NCBI GenBank assembly: GCA_934247115.1
Contig: CAKQIY010000015.1
Coordinates: forward strand, 1-61,210
Source of the DNA: an uncultured Coprococcus sp.
GTDB taxonomy: Bacteria > Bacillota > Clostridia > Lachnospirales > Lachnospiraceae
Length of the DNA stretch: 61,210 nt
Direction of reading: 5' to 3'
The number at the start of each line of letters is the position of its first letter. The first letter of the stretch is position 1. This document shows positions 54,303-61,210 of this stretch, one piece after another. The notes below the pieces were generated by a model. That model saw nothing but the letters and a program-made list of their open reading frames with translations. It made no database searches and was not told where the DNA came from. The position numbers and the translations under genes were made by a program.

Positions 54303-54922
54303 AGGTTGCAGTTCTGGTATCAGGTGGCGGAACCAATCTTCAGGCCATCATAGATGCCATAGATAATAAAGTCATAACAGATACAGAGATAGTTGCGGTC
54401 ATAAGCAACAATAAGAATGCATTTGCTCTTGAGAGGGCGAAGAATGCGGGAATAGCAGCGGAGGTCGTAAGCCCTAAGGATTACGAGGACAGAGCTCGGT
54501 TCAACGAGGCACTTCTCGCAAAGCTTCAGGAGACCGGAGCGGATCTTATAGTTCTTGCAGGATATCTTGTGGTCATACCTGAGATAGTGATAGATGCATA
54601 TCCGAATAAGATTGTCAACATACACCCATCACTCATACCGGCATTCTGTGGAACAGGCTACTATGGACTTAAAGTTCATGAGGCCGCCCTTGCAAGAGGT
54701 GTCAAGGTAGTGGGTGCTACGGTCCATTTTGTAGATAAAGGCACTGACACAGGTCCGATCATCATGCAGAAGGCAGTTGCAGTACAGAATGGTGATACAC
54801 CGAAAGCTCTGCAGCAGCGTGTGATGGAACAGGCTGAGTGGAAGCTTCTGCCTGCGGTTATAGACAAGATCGCCCATGGCAAAGTACATGTTGAAGATGG
54901 AATTGCAGTTGTAGAAGATTAG
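54296..54922 (+). CDS. purN: Phosphoribosylglycinamide formyltransferase
   Basis: 208-residue folate-dependent GAR transformylase. The N-terminal VLVSGGGTNLQAIIDAI, the middle LAGYLVVIPEIVIDAYPNKI and the catalytic NIHPSLIPAFCGTGYYGLKVHEA (split by one position from the usual P-loop) match the family; the catalytic Asn-His-Asp set is represented by NIHPS and VDKGTDTGPI. The ATG at 54296 overlaps the purM stop. It is 11 bases from purD. Confidence 0.95.
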   Translation: MLKVAVLVSGGGTNLQAIIDAIDNKVITDTEIVAVISNNKNAFALERAKNAGIAAEVVSPKDYEDRARFNEALLAKLQETGADLIVLAGYLVVIPEIVIDAYPNKIVNIHPSLIPAFCGTGYYGLKVHEAALARGVKVVGATVHFVDKGTDTGPIIMQKAVAVQNGDTPKALQQRVMEQAEWKLLPAVIDKIAHGKVHVEDGIAVVED

Positions 54923-54933
54923 GAGGAATATCC

Positions 54934-56205
54934 ATGAAAGTATTGGTAGTAGGAAGCGGCGGAAGAGAGCATGCTATAGTTACAAGTATTTCAAAGAGTG
55001 ATAAAGTATCCAAGATATATTGTGCACCTGGGAATGCAGGTATCGCAGCACTTGCAGAGTGTGTTGATATAGGTGTTATGGATTTTGATAAGCTGGTTAC
55101 ATTTGCAAAGGATAAGGAAGTTGATCTGGTGGTTGTAGCGCCGGATGACCCGCTTGTTGCAGGTGCGGTCGATGCATTTGAGGCAGCAGGGATCAGAGCA
55201 TTCGGACCTCGTGCAAATGCGGCGATCATAGAGGGATCAAAGGCGTTCTCAAAGGACCTCATGAAGAAATATGGTATACCTACAGCAGCTTATGAGAATT
55301 TTACAGATGCAGACTCGGCGCTCAAGTATCTTGAGACAGCTGCATTTCCAATAGTATTAAAGGCTGACGGACTTGCACTCGGCAAGGGCGTTCTCATATG
55401 TAATGACCTTGAGGAGGCAAAGGCAGGCGTCAAGGAGATTATGCTTGACAAGCACTTTGGTTCAGCGGGCAACACTATGGTTATAGAGGAGTTCATGACA
55501 GGCCGTGAGGTATCAGTTCTCTGCTTCTGCGATGGAACAACCATAAAGCCTATGACATCAGCACAGGATCACAAGAGAGCAAAGGATGGAGATCAGGGAC
55601 TCAACACAGGCGGAATGGGAACATTTTCACCAAGTCCTTTCTATACAAAAGAGATAGATGAGTATTGCATGGAGAACATCTACAAGCCAACTATGGCAGC
55701 CATGAAGGCTGAGGGAAGAGAATTCAAGGGAGTTCTGTTCTGTGGACTTATGATGACGCCAAGCGGTGTTAAGGTTCTTGAGTACAACGCAAGATTTGGC
55801 GATCCTGAGGCTCAGGTAGTTCTTCCACGTATGAAGAATGATATAATCGATGTCATGGAGGCATGTATCGACGGAACACTTGACAAGGTTGATCTTCAGT
55901 TCGAGGACAATGCAGCAGTGTGTGTAGTTCTTGCATCTGACGGATATCCTGTGTCATACAAGAAGGGTTATCCTATAAGCGGTCTTGAAAAGTTTGACGG
56001 CAAGGACGATTACTTTGTATTCCATGCAGGAACAAAGTTCGACGGTGATCAGATCGTGACAAATGGCGGCCGTGTACTCGGCGTGACAGCAAAGGGCAAG
56101 GATCTCTTTGAGGCGCGTGCAAATGCATATGCAGCAACTGAGTGGATTACATTTGACAACAAGTATATGAGACACGATATAGGTAAAGCTATTGATGAGC
56201 AGTAG
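54934..56205 (+). CDS. purD: Phosphoribosylamine-glycine ligase
   Basis: 423-residue ATP-grasp enzyme that makes GAR from phosphoribosylamine and glycine. Blocks in order are VLVVGSGGREHAI, VDLVVVAPDDPLVAGAVD, IVLKADGLALGKGVLI, NTGGMGTFSP and EYNARFGDPEAQVVLP. TAGGAGGAATATCC precedes ATG 54934. Length and motifs are standard. It ends the operon before the terminator at 56282. Confidence 0.97.
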   Translation: MKVLVVGSGGREHAIVTSISKSDKVSKIYCAPGNAGIAALAECVDIGVMDFDKLVTFAKDKEVDLVVVAPDDPLVAGAVDAFEAAGIRAFGPRANAAIIEGSKAFSKDLMKKYGIPTAAYENFTDADSALKYLETAAFPIVLKADGLALGKGVLICNDLEEAKAGVKEIMLDKHFGSAGNTMVIEEFMTGREVSVLCFCDGTTIKPMTSAQDHKRAKDGDQGLNTGGMGTFSPSPFYTKEIDEYCMENIYKPTMAAMKAEGREFKGVLFCGLMMTPSGVKVLEYNARFGDPEAQVVLPRMKNDIIDVMEACIDGTLDKVDLQFEDNAAVCVVLASDGYPVSYKKGYPISGLEKFDGKDDYFVFHAGTKFDGDQIVTNGGRVLGVTAKGKDLFEARANAYAATEWITFDNKYMRHDIGKAIDEQ

Positions 56206-56281
56206 GATTACTGTTTGTGTACAGCAGAACATAAGATTTCATATATAACAGTATATCTGTTGATATATGTATCGGCAAAGG

Positions 56282-56315
56282 AGGTTTTGAGATAATTAGT
56301 TTCAAAACCTTTTTT
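56282..56315 (+). terminator. Terminator of purMND
   Basis: AGGTTTTGA (56282-56290) pairs with TCAAAACCT (56302-56310), followed by TTTTT. A second small hairpin ACTCTGC-ATC-GCAGAGT follows at 56316-56332, in the clpC leader. Confidence 0.82.
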
Positions 56316-56362
56316 ACTCTGCATCGCAGAGTGATTATTTATGGATTATGTGAGGTGATTGT

Positions 56363-58846
56363 ATGAAACTGCCATATAGCAGAGAAACTGAGATAGTCAT
56401 AAAAGAAGCAAAACGGGTAGCACGCAAGCTGGGACAGAATTTTGTCGGCAGTGAGCACCTGATAGTTGCACTTGCATCAGTTTCAGATACTACAGCATAC
56501 AGTATACTGAATGAGAATGGGCTTGACATAGCCAAGATCATAGATGCACTTAAGTATACACTTGAGCCATGTGGAGTTGTAACAGGTGAGAGGGATAAGT
56601 ATACGCAGAGTGCCAGGAGAATACTTGAAGATTCGCAGAACGAGGCGGTGAGACTGAATTCCAAAGAGGTTGGTACAGAACATCTGCTTCTTGCACTTCT
56701 CAAGGTACAGGATTGTGTAGCAGTGCGTCTTATGAATGCAGAGAATATAAATATACAGAAGGTATACACTGATATTCTCATAACGTGCGGATGTGATGCG
56801 AACACAGCCAAGAAGGAATATGCAGCACTTAAGAAGTCGAAGAATAAGGTACGTACGGCAACTCCTACTCTAGATCAGTATTCCCGCGATCTTACAAGAG
56901 AGGCGAAGCTGGGAAATCTGGATCCTGTGGTCGGCAGATTCAGGGAGATAGAGAGGGTTCTGCAGATACTCAACAGAAGAATGAAGAATAATCCATGTAT
57001 GGTTGGAGAGCCAGGTGTGGGAAAAACTGCGGTAGTAGAGGGTATAGCATACATGATAGCTCATGACGATGTGCCAGATACGATCAGGGGTAAAAGACTT
57101 CTGTCACTGGATATGTCAGGAATGATAGCGGGCTCCAAATATCGCGGCGAATTTGAGGACAGAATAAAGAGGGTTATCCAGGAAGTAAAGGCCGATGGCA
57201 ATGTTATATTGTTCGTCGATGAGCTGCATACTCTGATAGGAGCAGGCGGAGCAGAAGGTGCTATAGATGCCTCCAACATACTCAAGCCATCTCTGTCCAG
57301 AGGCGAGATACAGATGATAGGCGCAACCACAAGAAATGAATACAGAAAATATATAGAGAAGGATGCTGCTCTTGAGAGAAGATTTCAGCCTGTATATGTG
57401 GAGGAGCCTGACAGGGATGAATCAGTGGAGATACTCAAGGGACTCAGACCACGATATGAAGAGCATCATAAGGTTGATATAAGTGATGAGGCAGTGGAGG
57501 CTGCTGTTGACTTGTCTATGAGATATATAACAGACAGGTTCCTCCCGGATAAGGCTATAGATCTTATGGATGAAGCATGCTCGCGCAGAAGACTTGGATT
57601 TACGGCACAGGAGCATTCTCATGACAGGAGAAAAGCCGTTGAGTCTGAGCTTGCTACCCTGAATAGCGATCTGGAGTCGGCTCTTATGGCTGGAGATATA
57701 GAAGCGGCTGCGGATATCAGTTCCAGACAGAAGGAACTTTCTATAAAACTAGCGAGAAAACAGACTTCAGGACGGCATAATATAGTAGTCGGAGAGAATG
57801 ATATAGCCGATGTTGTATCAGTGTGGACCAGGATCCCTGTGAGCAAGCTTACTGAGAAGGAGTCAAAGAGGCTGGAGCGCCTTGAGAGCGAACTTCACAA
57901 GCGTGTAGTGGGTCAGGAGGAAGCAGTTACAGCCGTATCACGTGCAATCAAGAGAAGCCGAGTCGGACTTAAGGATCCGAAGAGACCTATGGGATCATTC
58001 CTGTTCCTCGGCCCGACTGGTGTTGGCAAGACAGAACTTTCCAAAGCACTGGCAGATATTGTGTTTGGCAGCGAGGATGCATTGATCAGAGTAGATATGT
58101 CAGAATATATGGAAAAGCACAGTGTGTCCAAAATGATAGGATCCCCACCGGGATACGTTGGATTTGAGGAGGGCGGACAGCTTAGTGAAAAAGTCAGAGC
58201 AAACCCATATTCAGTTGTTCTTTTTGATGAGATAGAGAAAGCGCACAGTGATGTATTTAATATTCTTCTCCAGGTGCTTGATGATGGACATATAACAGAT
58301 TCACAGGGAAGAAAGGTTGATTTTAAGAATACTATCATAATCATGACATCCAACACAGGTGCACAGGGGATAGTTGACCCTAAACAGCTTGGATTTGTCA
58401 CAGTTAGTGATGAGACCAAGGAACATGAGAAGATGAAGAGCAATGTCATGGATGAGCTCAAGAGAACATTCAAGCCGGAGTTCCTGAACAGAATAGATGA
58501 CATAATTGTGTTCCACGCCTTGAACGAGGCAAACGTGAAAGATATAACCGGACTTATGCTCAGGGAACTTAAGACCCGTGTTCAGACACAGATGGATATT
58601 GAGCTTAAGTTTACAGACCATGCAAAGAAATATATCTTTGAAAAGGGCTATGACAAGAAGTACGGAGCAAGACCTCTCAAGAGGGCTATCCAGACATATG
58701 TGGAGGATGCGCTTGCAGAGGCAATGCTCAGAGGTGATGTCAAAAAAGGTGATACAGTCACAGTGTCAACGAAGAAAAAGAAGGAAGATGATGGTAAAAT
58801 CACTGAGGAAATATCACTTACAGTGAAACAAAAGACAGAGAAGTGA
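56363..58846 (+). CDS. clpC: ATP-dependent Clp protease ATP-binding subunit ClpC
   Basis: 827-residue AAA+ unfoldase that feeds proteins to ClpP. The N-terminal Clp-N repeat region covers residues 1-145. AAA domain 1 has GEPGVGKTAVVEG (near 218) and ILFVDELHTLIGAGG. A short UvrB/C-like middle region (about 420-475) identifies ClpC rather than ClpB. AAA domain 2 has GPTGVGKTELSKA (near 550) and VVLFDEIEKAH. A Lys-rich tail follows. Usual partners ctsR, mcsA and mcsB are not adjacent, and no CtsR-type direct heptad repeat is seen upstream. AGGTG precedes ATG 56363. Confidence 0.95.
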   Translation: MKLPYSRETEIVIKEAKRVARKLGQNFVGSEHLIVALASVSDTTAYSILNENGLDIAKIIDALKYTLEPCGVVTGERDKYTQSARRILEDSQNEAVRLNSKEVGTEHLLLALLKVQDCVAVRLMNAENINIQKVYTDILITCGCDANTAKKEYAALKKSKNKVRTATPTLDQYSRDLTREAKLGNLDPVVGRFREIERVLQILNRRMKNNPCMVGEPGVGKTAVVEGIAYMIAHDDVPDTIRGKRLLSLDMSGMIAGSKYRGEFEDRIKRVIQEVKADGNVILFVDELHTLIGAGGAEGAIDASNILKPSLSRGEIQMIGATTRNEYRKYIEKDAALERRFQPVYVEEPDRDESVEILKGLRPRYEEHHKVDISDEAVEAAVDLSMRYITDRFLPDKAIDLMDEACSRRRLGFTAQEHSHDRRKAVESELATLNSDLESALMAGDIEAAADISSRQKELSIKLARKQTSGRHNIVVGENDIADVVSVWTRIPVSKLTEKESKRLERLESELHKRVVGQEEAVTAVSRAIKRSRVGLKDPKRPMGSFLFLGPTGVGKTELSKALADIVFGSEDALIRVDMSEYMEKHSVSKMIGSPPGYVGFEEGGQLSEKVRANPYSVVLFDEIEKAHSDVFNILLQVLDDGHITDSQGRKVDFKNTIIIMTSNTGAQGIVDPKQLGFVTVSDETKEHEKMKSNVMDELKRTFKPEFLNRIDDIIVFHALNEANVKDITGLMLRELKTRVQTQMDIELKFTDHAKKYIFEKGYDKKYGARPLKRAIQTYVEDALAEAMLRGDVKKGDTVTVSTKKKKEDDGKITEEISLTVKQKTEK

Positions 58847-58948
58847 TATAAGGTTCGATATATGTGATATGAGCATGATATATAGTGGTATTGTCTGTAA
58901 AATTAAGCAGTAGAAATTAATATGAAATATTGGTGAAAATGCATAATT

Positions 58949-58980
58949 TTGTAGAAAAAAAGGATGCATTACTGTATAAT
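58949..58980 (+). promoter_or_regulatory. Possible promoter of the 138-residue protein
   Basis: TATAAT at 58975-58980 is clear. The best -35 (TTGTAG, 58949-58954) gives a long 20-base spacer. An inverted ATGCAT pair (58939-58944 and 58964-58969) flanks it. The leader is about 95 bases. Confidence 0.4.
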
Positions 58981-59080
58981 GAGAGTCACTAACGAATAGT
59001 ATACAGAGATTATTGATATATATCAGGATATTATTGCGATAGAGTTAAGATCATACAAAATTAACAGGAGGATAAAATCA

Positions 59081-59497
59081 ATGTCAGTAGTAAATGAATT
59101 GATAAATGCACAGGGGGAGTCATTGGAATTTGGTAATTATGAGCTTGGAGCAAAGACCAAGAAGGATGGTTTCGAGTTCCAGGGAGATATCTACAAGATA
59201 AAGACTTTCAACGAGATCACAAAGCTTGAGAAGAACGGAATGTTCGTATATGAGTCAGTACCGGGAACAGCAGTACATGGTTTCAAGGCTGATGAGAACG
59301 ATGTTACATTTGTAGTTGAGGGACCAGAGAATGCGTCCATCACACTTGAGCTTGAGCCTGAGACAGAGTACAAGGTTCACGTAGACGATGTATATGTCGG
59401 CAAGAACAAGACCAACCTCGGTGGCAAGATGAGCATAAGCGTAGATCTTGAAGAGGGCAGACCAGTCAAGGTTGATGTTAAGAGAGCATTTGACTAA
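59081..59497 (+). CDS. Conserved small protein of unknown function
   Basis: 138 residues with a strong AGGAGG ribosome binding site before ATG 59081. It has no signal peptide or membrane segment. The N-terminal half (ELINAQGESLEFGNYELGAK, then FEFQGDIYKIKTFNEITKLE) and the C-terminal beta-rich half (ITLELEPETEYKVHVDDVYVG, then LGGKMSISVDLEEGRPVKVD) look like two beta domains. I believe similar short proteins are common in Lachnospiraceae, sometimes labelled endosialidase, but there is no enzymatic motif, so I do not adopt that name. Codon use is strongly biased, suggesting high expression. It precedes radA by 23 bases. Confidence 0.82.
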   Translation: MSVVNELINAQGESLEFGNYELGAKTKKDGFEFQGDIYKIKTFNEITKLEKNGMFVYESVPGTAVHGFKADENDVTFVVEGPENASITLELEPETEYKVHVDDVYVGKNKTNLGGKMSISVDLEEGRPVKVDVKRAFD

Positions 59498-59520
59498 TAT
59501 AGCATACACAGGAGATATTT

Positions 59521-60882
59521 ATGGCAAAAGGAAAACAGGTGTTTTTTTGCCAGGAATGTGGATTCGAATCGACAAAATGGATGGGGCAGTGTCCCGGCTG
59601 TAAAGCGTGGAATTCATTTTGCGAGGAGAAAGTGACAGTAGGCGCCAAGAGCCAGTCCGGCAAGCGGACGGTCGTGGCGCCTACAAGCATTTTGGAGGTG
59701 GAGACCACCGACGAGACGCGTTTTACCACAGGAATAGGCGAATTAAACAGAGTATTAGGCGGCGGGATAGTGAGCGGATCCCTTGTGCTGGTGGGAGGAG
59801 ATCCGGGTATAGGTAAATCCACCATATTGCTGCAGATGTGCAGGAATATGTCAGAGATGGGACAGAAGATACTTTATGTGTCAGGTGAGGAGTCCCTTTC
59901 ACAGATAAAGATGAGGGCAGAGCGTATCGGAAATTTTACAAAGGATATGCTGCTTCTCTGTGTCAACAATCTCGAGGATGTGGAGGAGTATGTCAAGAAG
60001 GACACTCCAAAGGTCATTGTTATAGATTCCATACAGACCATAGTTACGGATGACGTGGAGTCTGCACCGGGAAGTGTATCCCAGGTAAAGGAAGTTACAG
60101 CCAGACTCATGAGGATGGCGAAGCAGACAGGGATCGCCATATTCATAGTAGGACATGTTACCAAAGAGGGAACCGTGGCAGGCCCAAGAACCCTTGAACA
60201 TATGGTGGATACGGTTCTCTATTTCGAGGGCGAGCGTAATGCCGGGTTTAGAGTCCTTCGTGCAGTAAAGAACAGATTTGGCTCGACAAATGAGATCGGT
60301 GTATTTGAGATGAAGGGAACCGGACTTGCAGAGGTGAAGAATCCGTCACAGCTTATGCTGGATGGAAGACCTGATGACACATCCGGGTCTGTAGTAGTAT
60401 GTACAATGGAAGGAACAAGACCGATATTGCTTGAGATCCAGGCTCTGGTGTGCCAGTCAAGCTTCAATCTGCCAAGAAGAACAAGTGTGGGACTCGACTA
60501 CAACAGGGTAAATCTCTTGCTTGCTGTTCTTGAGAAGAGAGGCGGCATAGTTATGGCGGGCTGTGATGCATATGTGAATATAGCCGGAGGTATGCGCCTT
60601 GATGATCCGTCGGCAGATCTGGGAATAGTATTTGCTCTTGTATCAAGCTTCAAGAACCGTGCCATACCTTCTGATATGGTCATGTTCGGAGAGATGGGAC
60701 TTTCAGGCGAAGTGCGTGGAGTGTCAGGTGCTGAGCAGAGAGTACGCGAGGCCGCAAAGATGGGATTTAAGACCTGTATCATACCGAGATCCAATCTGGA
60801 CAATGTGAAGAAGATGAAGGACCTTGGAGACATGAAGGTGGTAGGTGTCGCAAATATACAGCAGGCACTGGAGTATATATAG
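59521..60882 (+). CDS. radA: DNA repair protein RadA
   Basis: 453-residue RecA-like branch-migration protein (also called Sms). An N-terminal zinc finger (CQECGFESTKWMGQCPGC, 11-28) is followed by Walker A GGDPGIGKST (near 95-104), the KNRFGSTNEIG motif (near 258-268), and a C-terminal Lon/S16-like domain with PSADLGIVFALVSSFKNRAI. All hallmarks are intact. AGGAGAT precedes ATG 59521. It may share a transcript with the upstream small protein. Confidence 0.97.
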   Translation: MAKGKQVFFCQECGFESTKWMGQCPGCKAWNSFCEEKVTVGAKSQSGKRTVVAPTSILEVETTDETRFTTGIGELNRVLGGGIVSGSLVLVGGDPGIGKSTILLQMCRNMSEMGQKILYVSGEESLSQIKMRAERIGNFTKDMLLLCVNNLEDVEEYVKKDTPKVIVIDSIQTIVTDDVESAPGSVSQVKEVTARLMRMAKQTGIAIFIVGHVTKEGTVAGPRTLEHMVDTVLYFEGERNAGFRVLRAVKNRFGSTNEIGVFEMKGTGLAEVKNPSQLMLDGRPDDTSGSVVVCTMEGTRPILLEIQALVCQSSFNLPRRTSVGLDYNRVNLLLAVLEKRGGIVMAGCDAYVNIAGGMRLDDPSADLGIVFALVSSFKNRAIPSDMVMFGEMGLSGEVRGVSGAEQRVREAAKMGFKTCIIPRSNLDNVKKMKDLGDMKVVGVANIQQALEYI

Positions 60883-60926
60883 AAGAAAATATTCAATCAT
60901 ATAAAGCACGATAATAGCGGTGAGCA

Positions 60927-60956
60927 TGGCCACAGTATCATTTGGTATTGTGGCCA
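60927..60956. terminator. Inverted repeat after radA, possible terminator
   Basis: TGGCCACAGTATC (60927-60939) pairs with GTATTGTGGCCA (60945-60956). A proper T-tract is lacking on the plus strand, so terminator function is uncertain. Confidence 0.45.
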
Positions 60957-60988
60957 AAATTATTTCGTGTAAAATTCAATAAAAGTGC

Positions 60989-61017
60989 TTGACTTTGCCA
61001 AATGATGGTGGTATCTT
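60989..61017 (+). promoter_or_regulatory. rrn promoter P1
   Basis: TTGACT (60989-60994) and TATCTT (61012-61017), 17-base spacer. Followed by AGCTGTCGC and later CTTGAAAAA, the same leader pattern seen after P2. Confidence 0.75.
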
Positions 61018-61073
61018 GTAAAAGCTGTCGCGTGAGACAAGATGAAACAGCTTGAAAAAAGATGAAAAAGTTG

Positions 61074-61102
61074 TTGACATTAAGAAATGAATGTGATAGT
61101 AT
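61074..61102 (+). promoter_or_regulatory. rrn promoter P2
   Basis: TTGACA (61074-61079) and TAGTAT (61097-61102), 17-base spacer. The start of the 16S leader follows. Confidence 0.82.
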
Positions 61103-61210
61103 TTAGAAGTTGTCGCTGAGAGGCGAGAACACAAAGAACCTTGAAAAATTAACAACATGACAACCCTGAAATTCCAAACAAGAATTTCAAGAACGTCGGA
61201 TCGAAAGATC
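61103..61210 (+). other. rRNA operon leader, 16S gene expected just outside the window
   Basis: Contains the boxA-like antitermination text AACCTTGAAAAATTAAC (61137-61153), and a hairpin TGAAATTC/GAATTTCA (61167-61174 / 61182-61189). These features are typical of Firmicutes 16S leaders. No 16S sequence itself is present in the window. Confidence 0.7.

Noticed and set aside
56333..56362. CtsR operator upstream of clpC
   Set aside because: No tandem heptad GGTCAAA-type repeat is present near the start of clpC.
58847..59080. Terminator or small RNA between clpC and the 138-residue protein
   Set aside because: No strong hairpin with a T-tract is visible; only the candidate promoter at 58949-58980 could be supported.

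Overview
The window looks like a chromosome segment from a Lachnospiraceae-type gut Clostridia (Coprococcus-like). Moderate G+C, strong AGGAGG-type ribosome binding sites with several TTG/GTG starts, a type III glutamine synthetase, AddAB instead of RecBCD, ClpC, a lipoprotein-anchored ABC export system, and an rRNA operon leader at the right edge all fit that group. The species is an inference. No prophage, insertion sequence or CRISPR array is visible.

Layout. 1-76: 3' part of a tRNA-Leu with anticodon AAG, then a terminator. 292-11643: an export cluster with two HlyD/MacA-like adaptor lipoproteins (one a tandem duplication), one long FtsX/MacB-type permease, two different ATPases and two related lipoproteins of unknown function. 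11797-14924: a copper operon, csoR-copA, with a CsoR-type operator inside the promoter spacer; copA carries a C-terminal CopZ-like domain preceded by its own in-frame RBS and ATG. 14938-18264: cardiolipin synthase and an O-antigen-ligase-like membrane protein. 18418-26560: tyrS, a CinA/PncC-like amidase, a phosphoesterase, glnN, a GC-rich palindromic and tandem-repeat intergenic element, topB and a left-handed beta-helix acyltransferase-like protein. 26698-27180 (minus): a membrane-anchored FMN-binding-like protein. 27267-34888: addB-addA. 34963-37345: an ABC-2-type transporter pair. 37429-43125: an M18 aminopeptidase and a giant beta-propeller hybrid histidine kinase with receiver and HPt domains. 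43200: purE.

43903-47739 is a pantothenate/CoA operon (panG-like, panB, panC, coaBC; no panD). It is followed by a VanZ-like protein, a small membrane protein and a long M29-type aminopeptidase. 50749-53052 (minus) encodes a soluble LacI-type sensor fused to a GGDEF diguanylate cyclase; a perfect 22-bp palindrome sits on its promoter, and its intergenic region also carries the divergent purM-purN-purD promoter. The right end has clpC without the usual ctsR-mcsAB neighbours, a 138-residue conserved-looking small protein, radA, and two tandem rrn promoters with a duplicated leader just before the presumed 16S gene outside the window.

The observations most worth follow-up are the internal CopZ start in copA, the double-adaptor/double-ATPase export system, the promoter palindrome of the LacI-GGDEF gene, and the GC-rich repeat element upstream of topB. 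All family assignments are by reading motifs; no database search was run.
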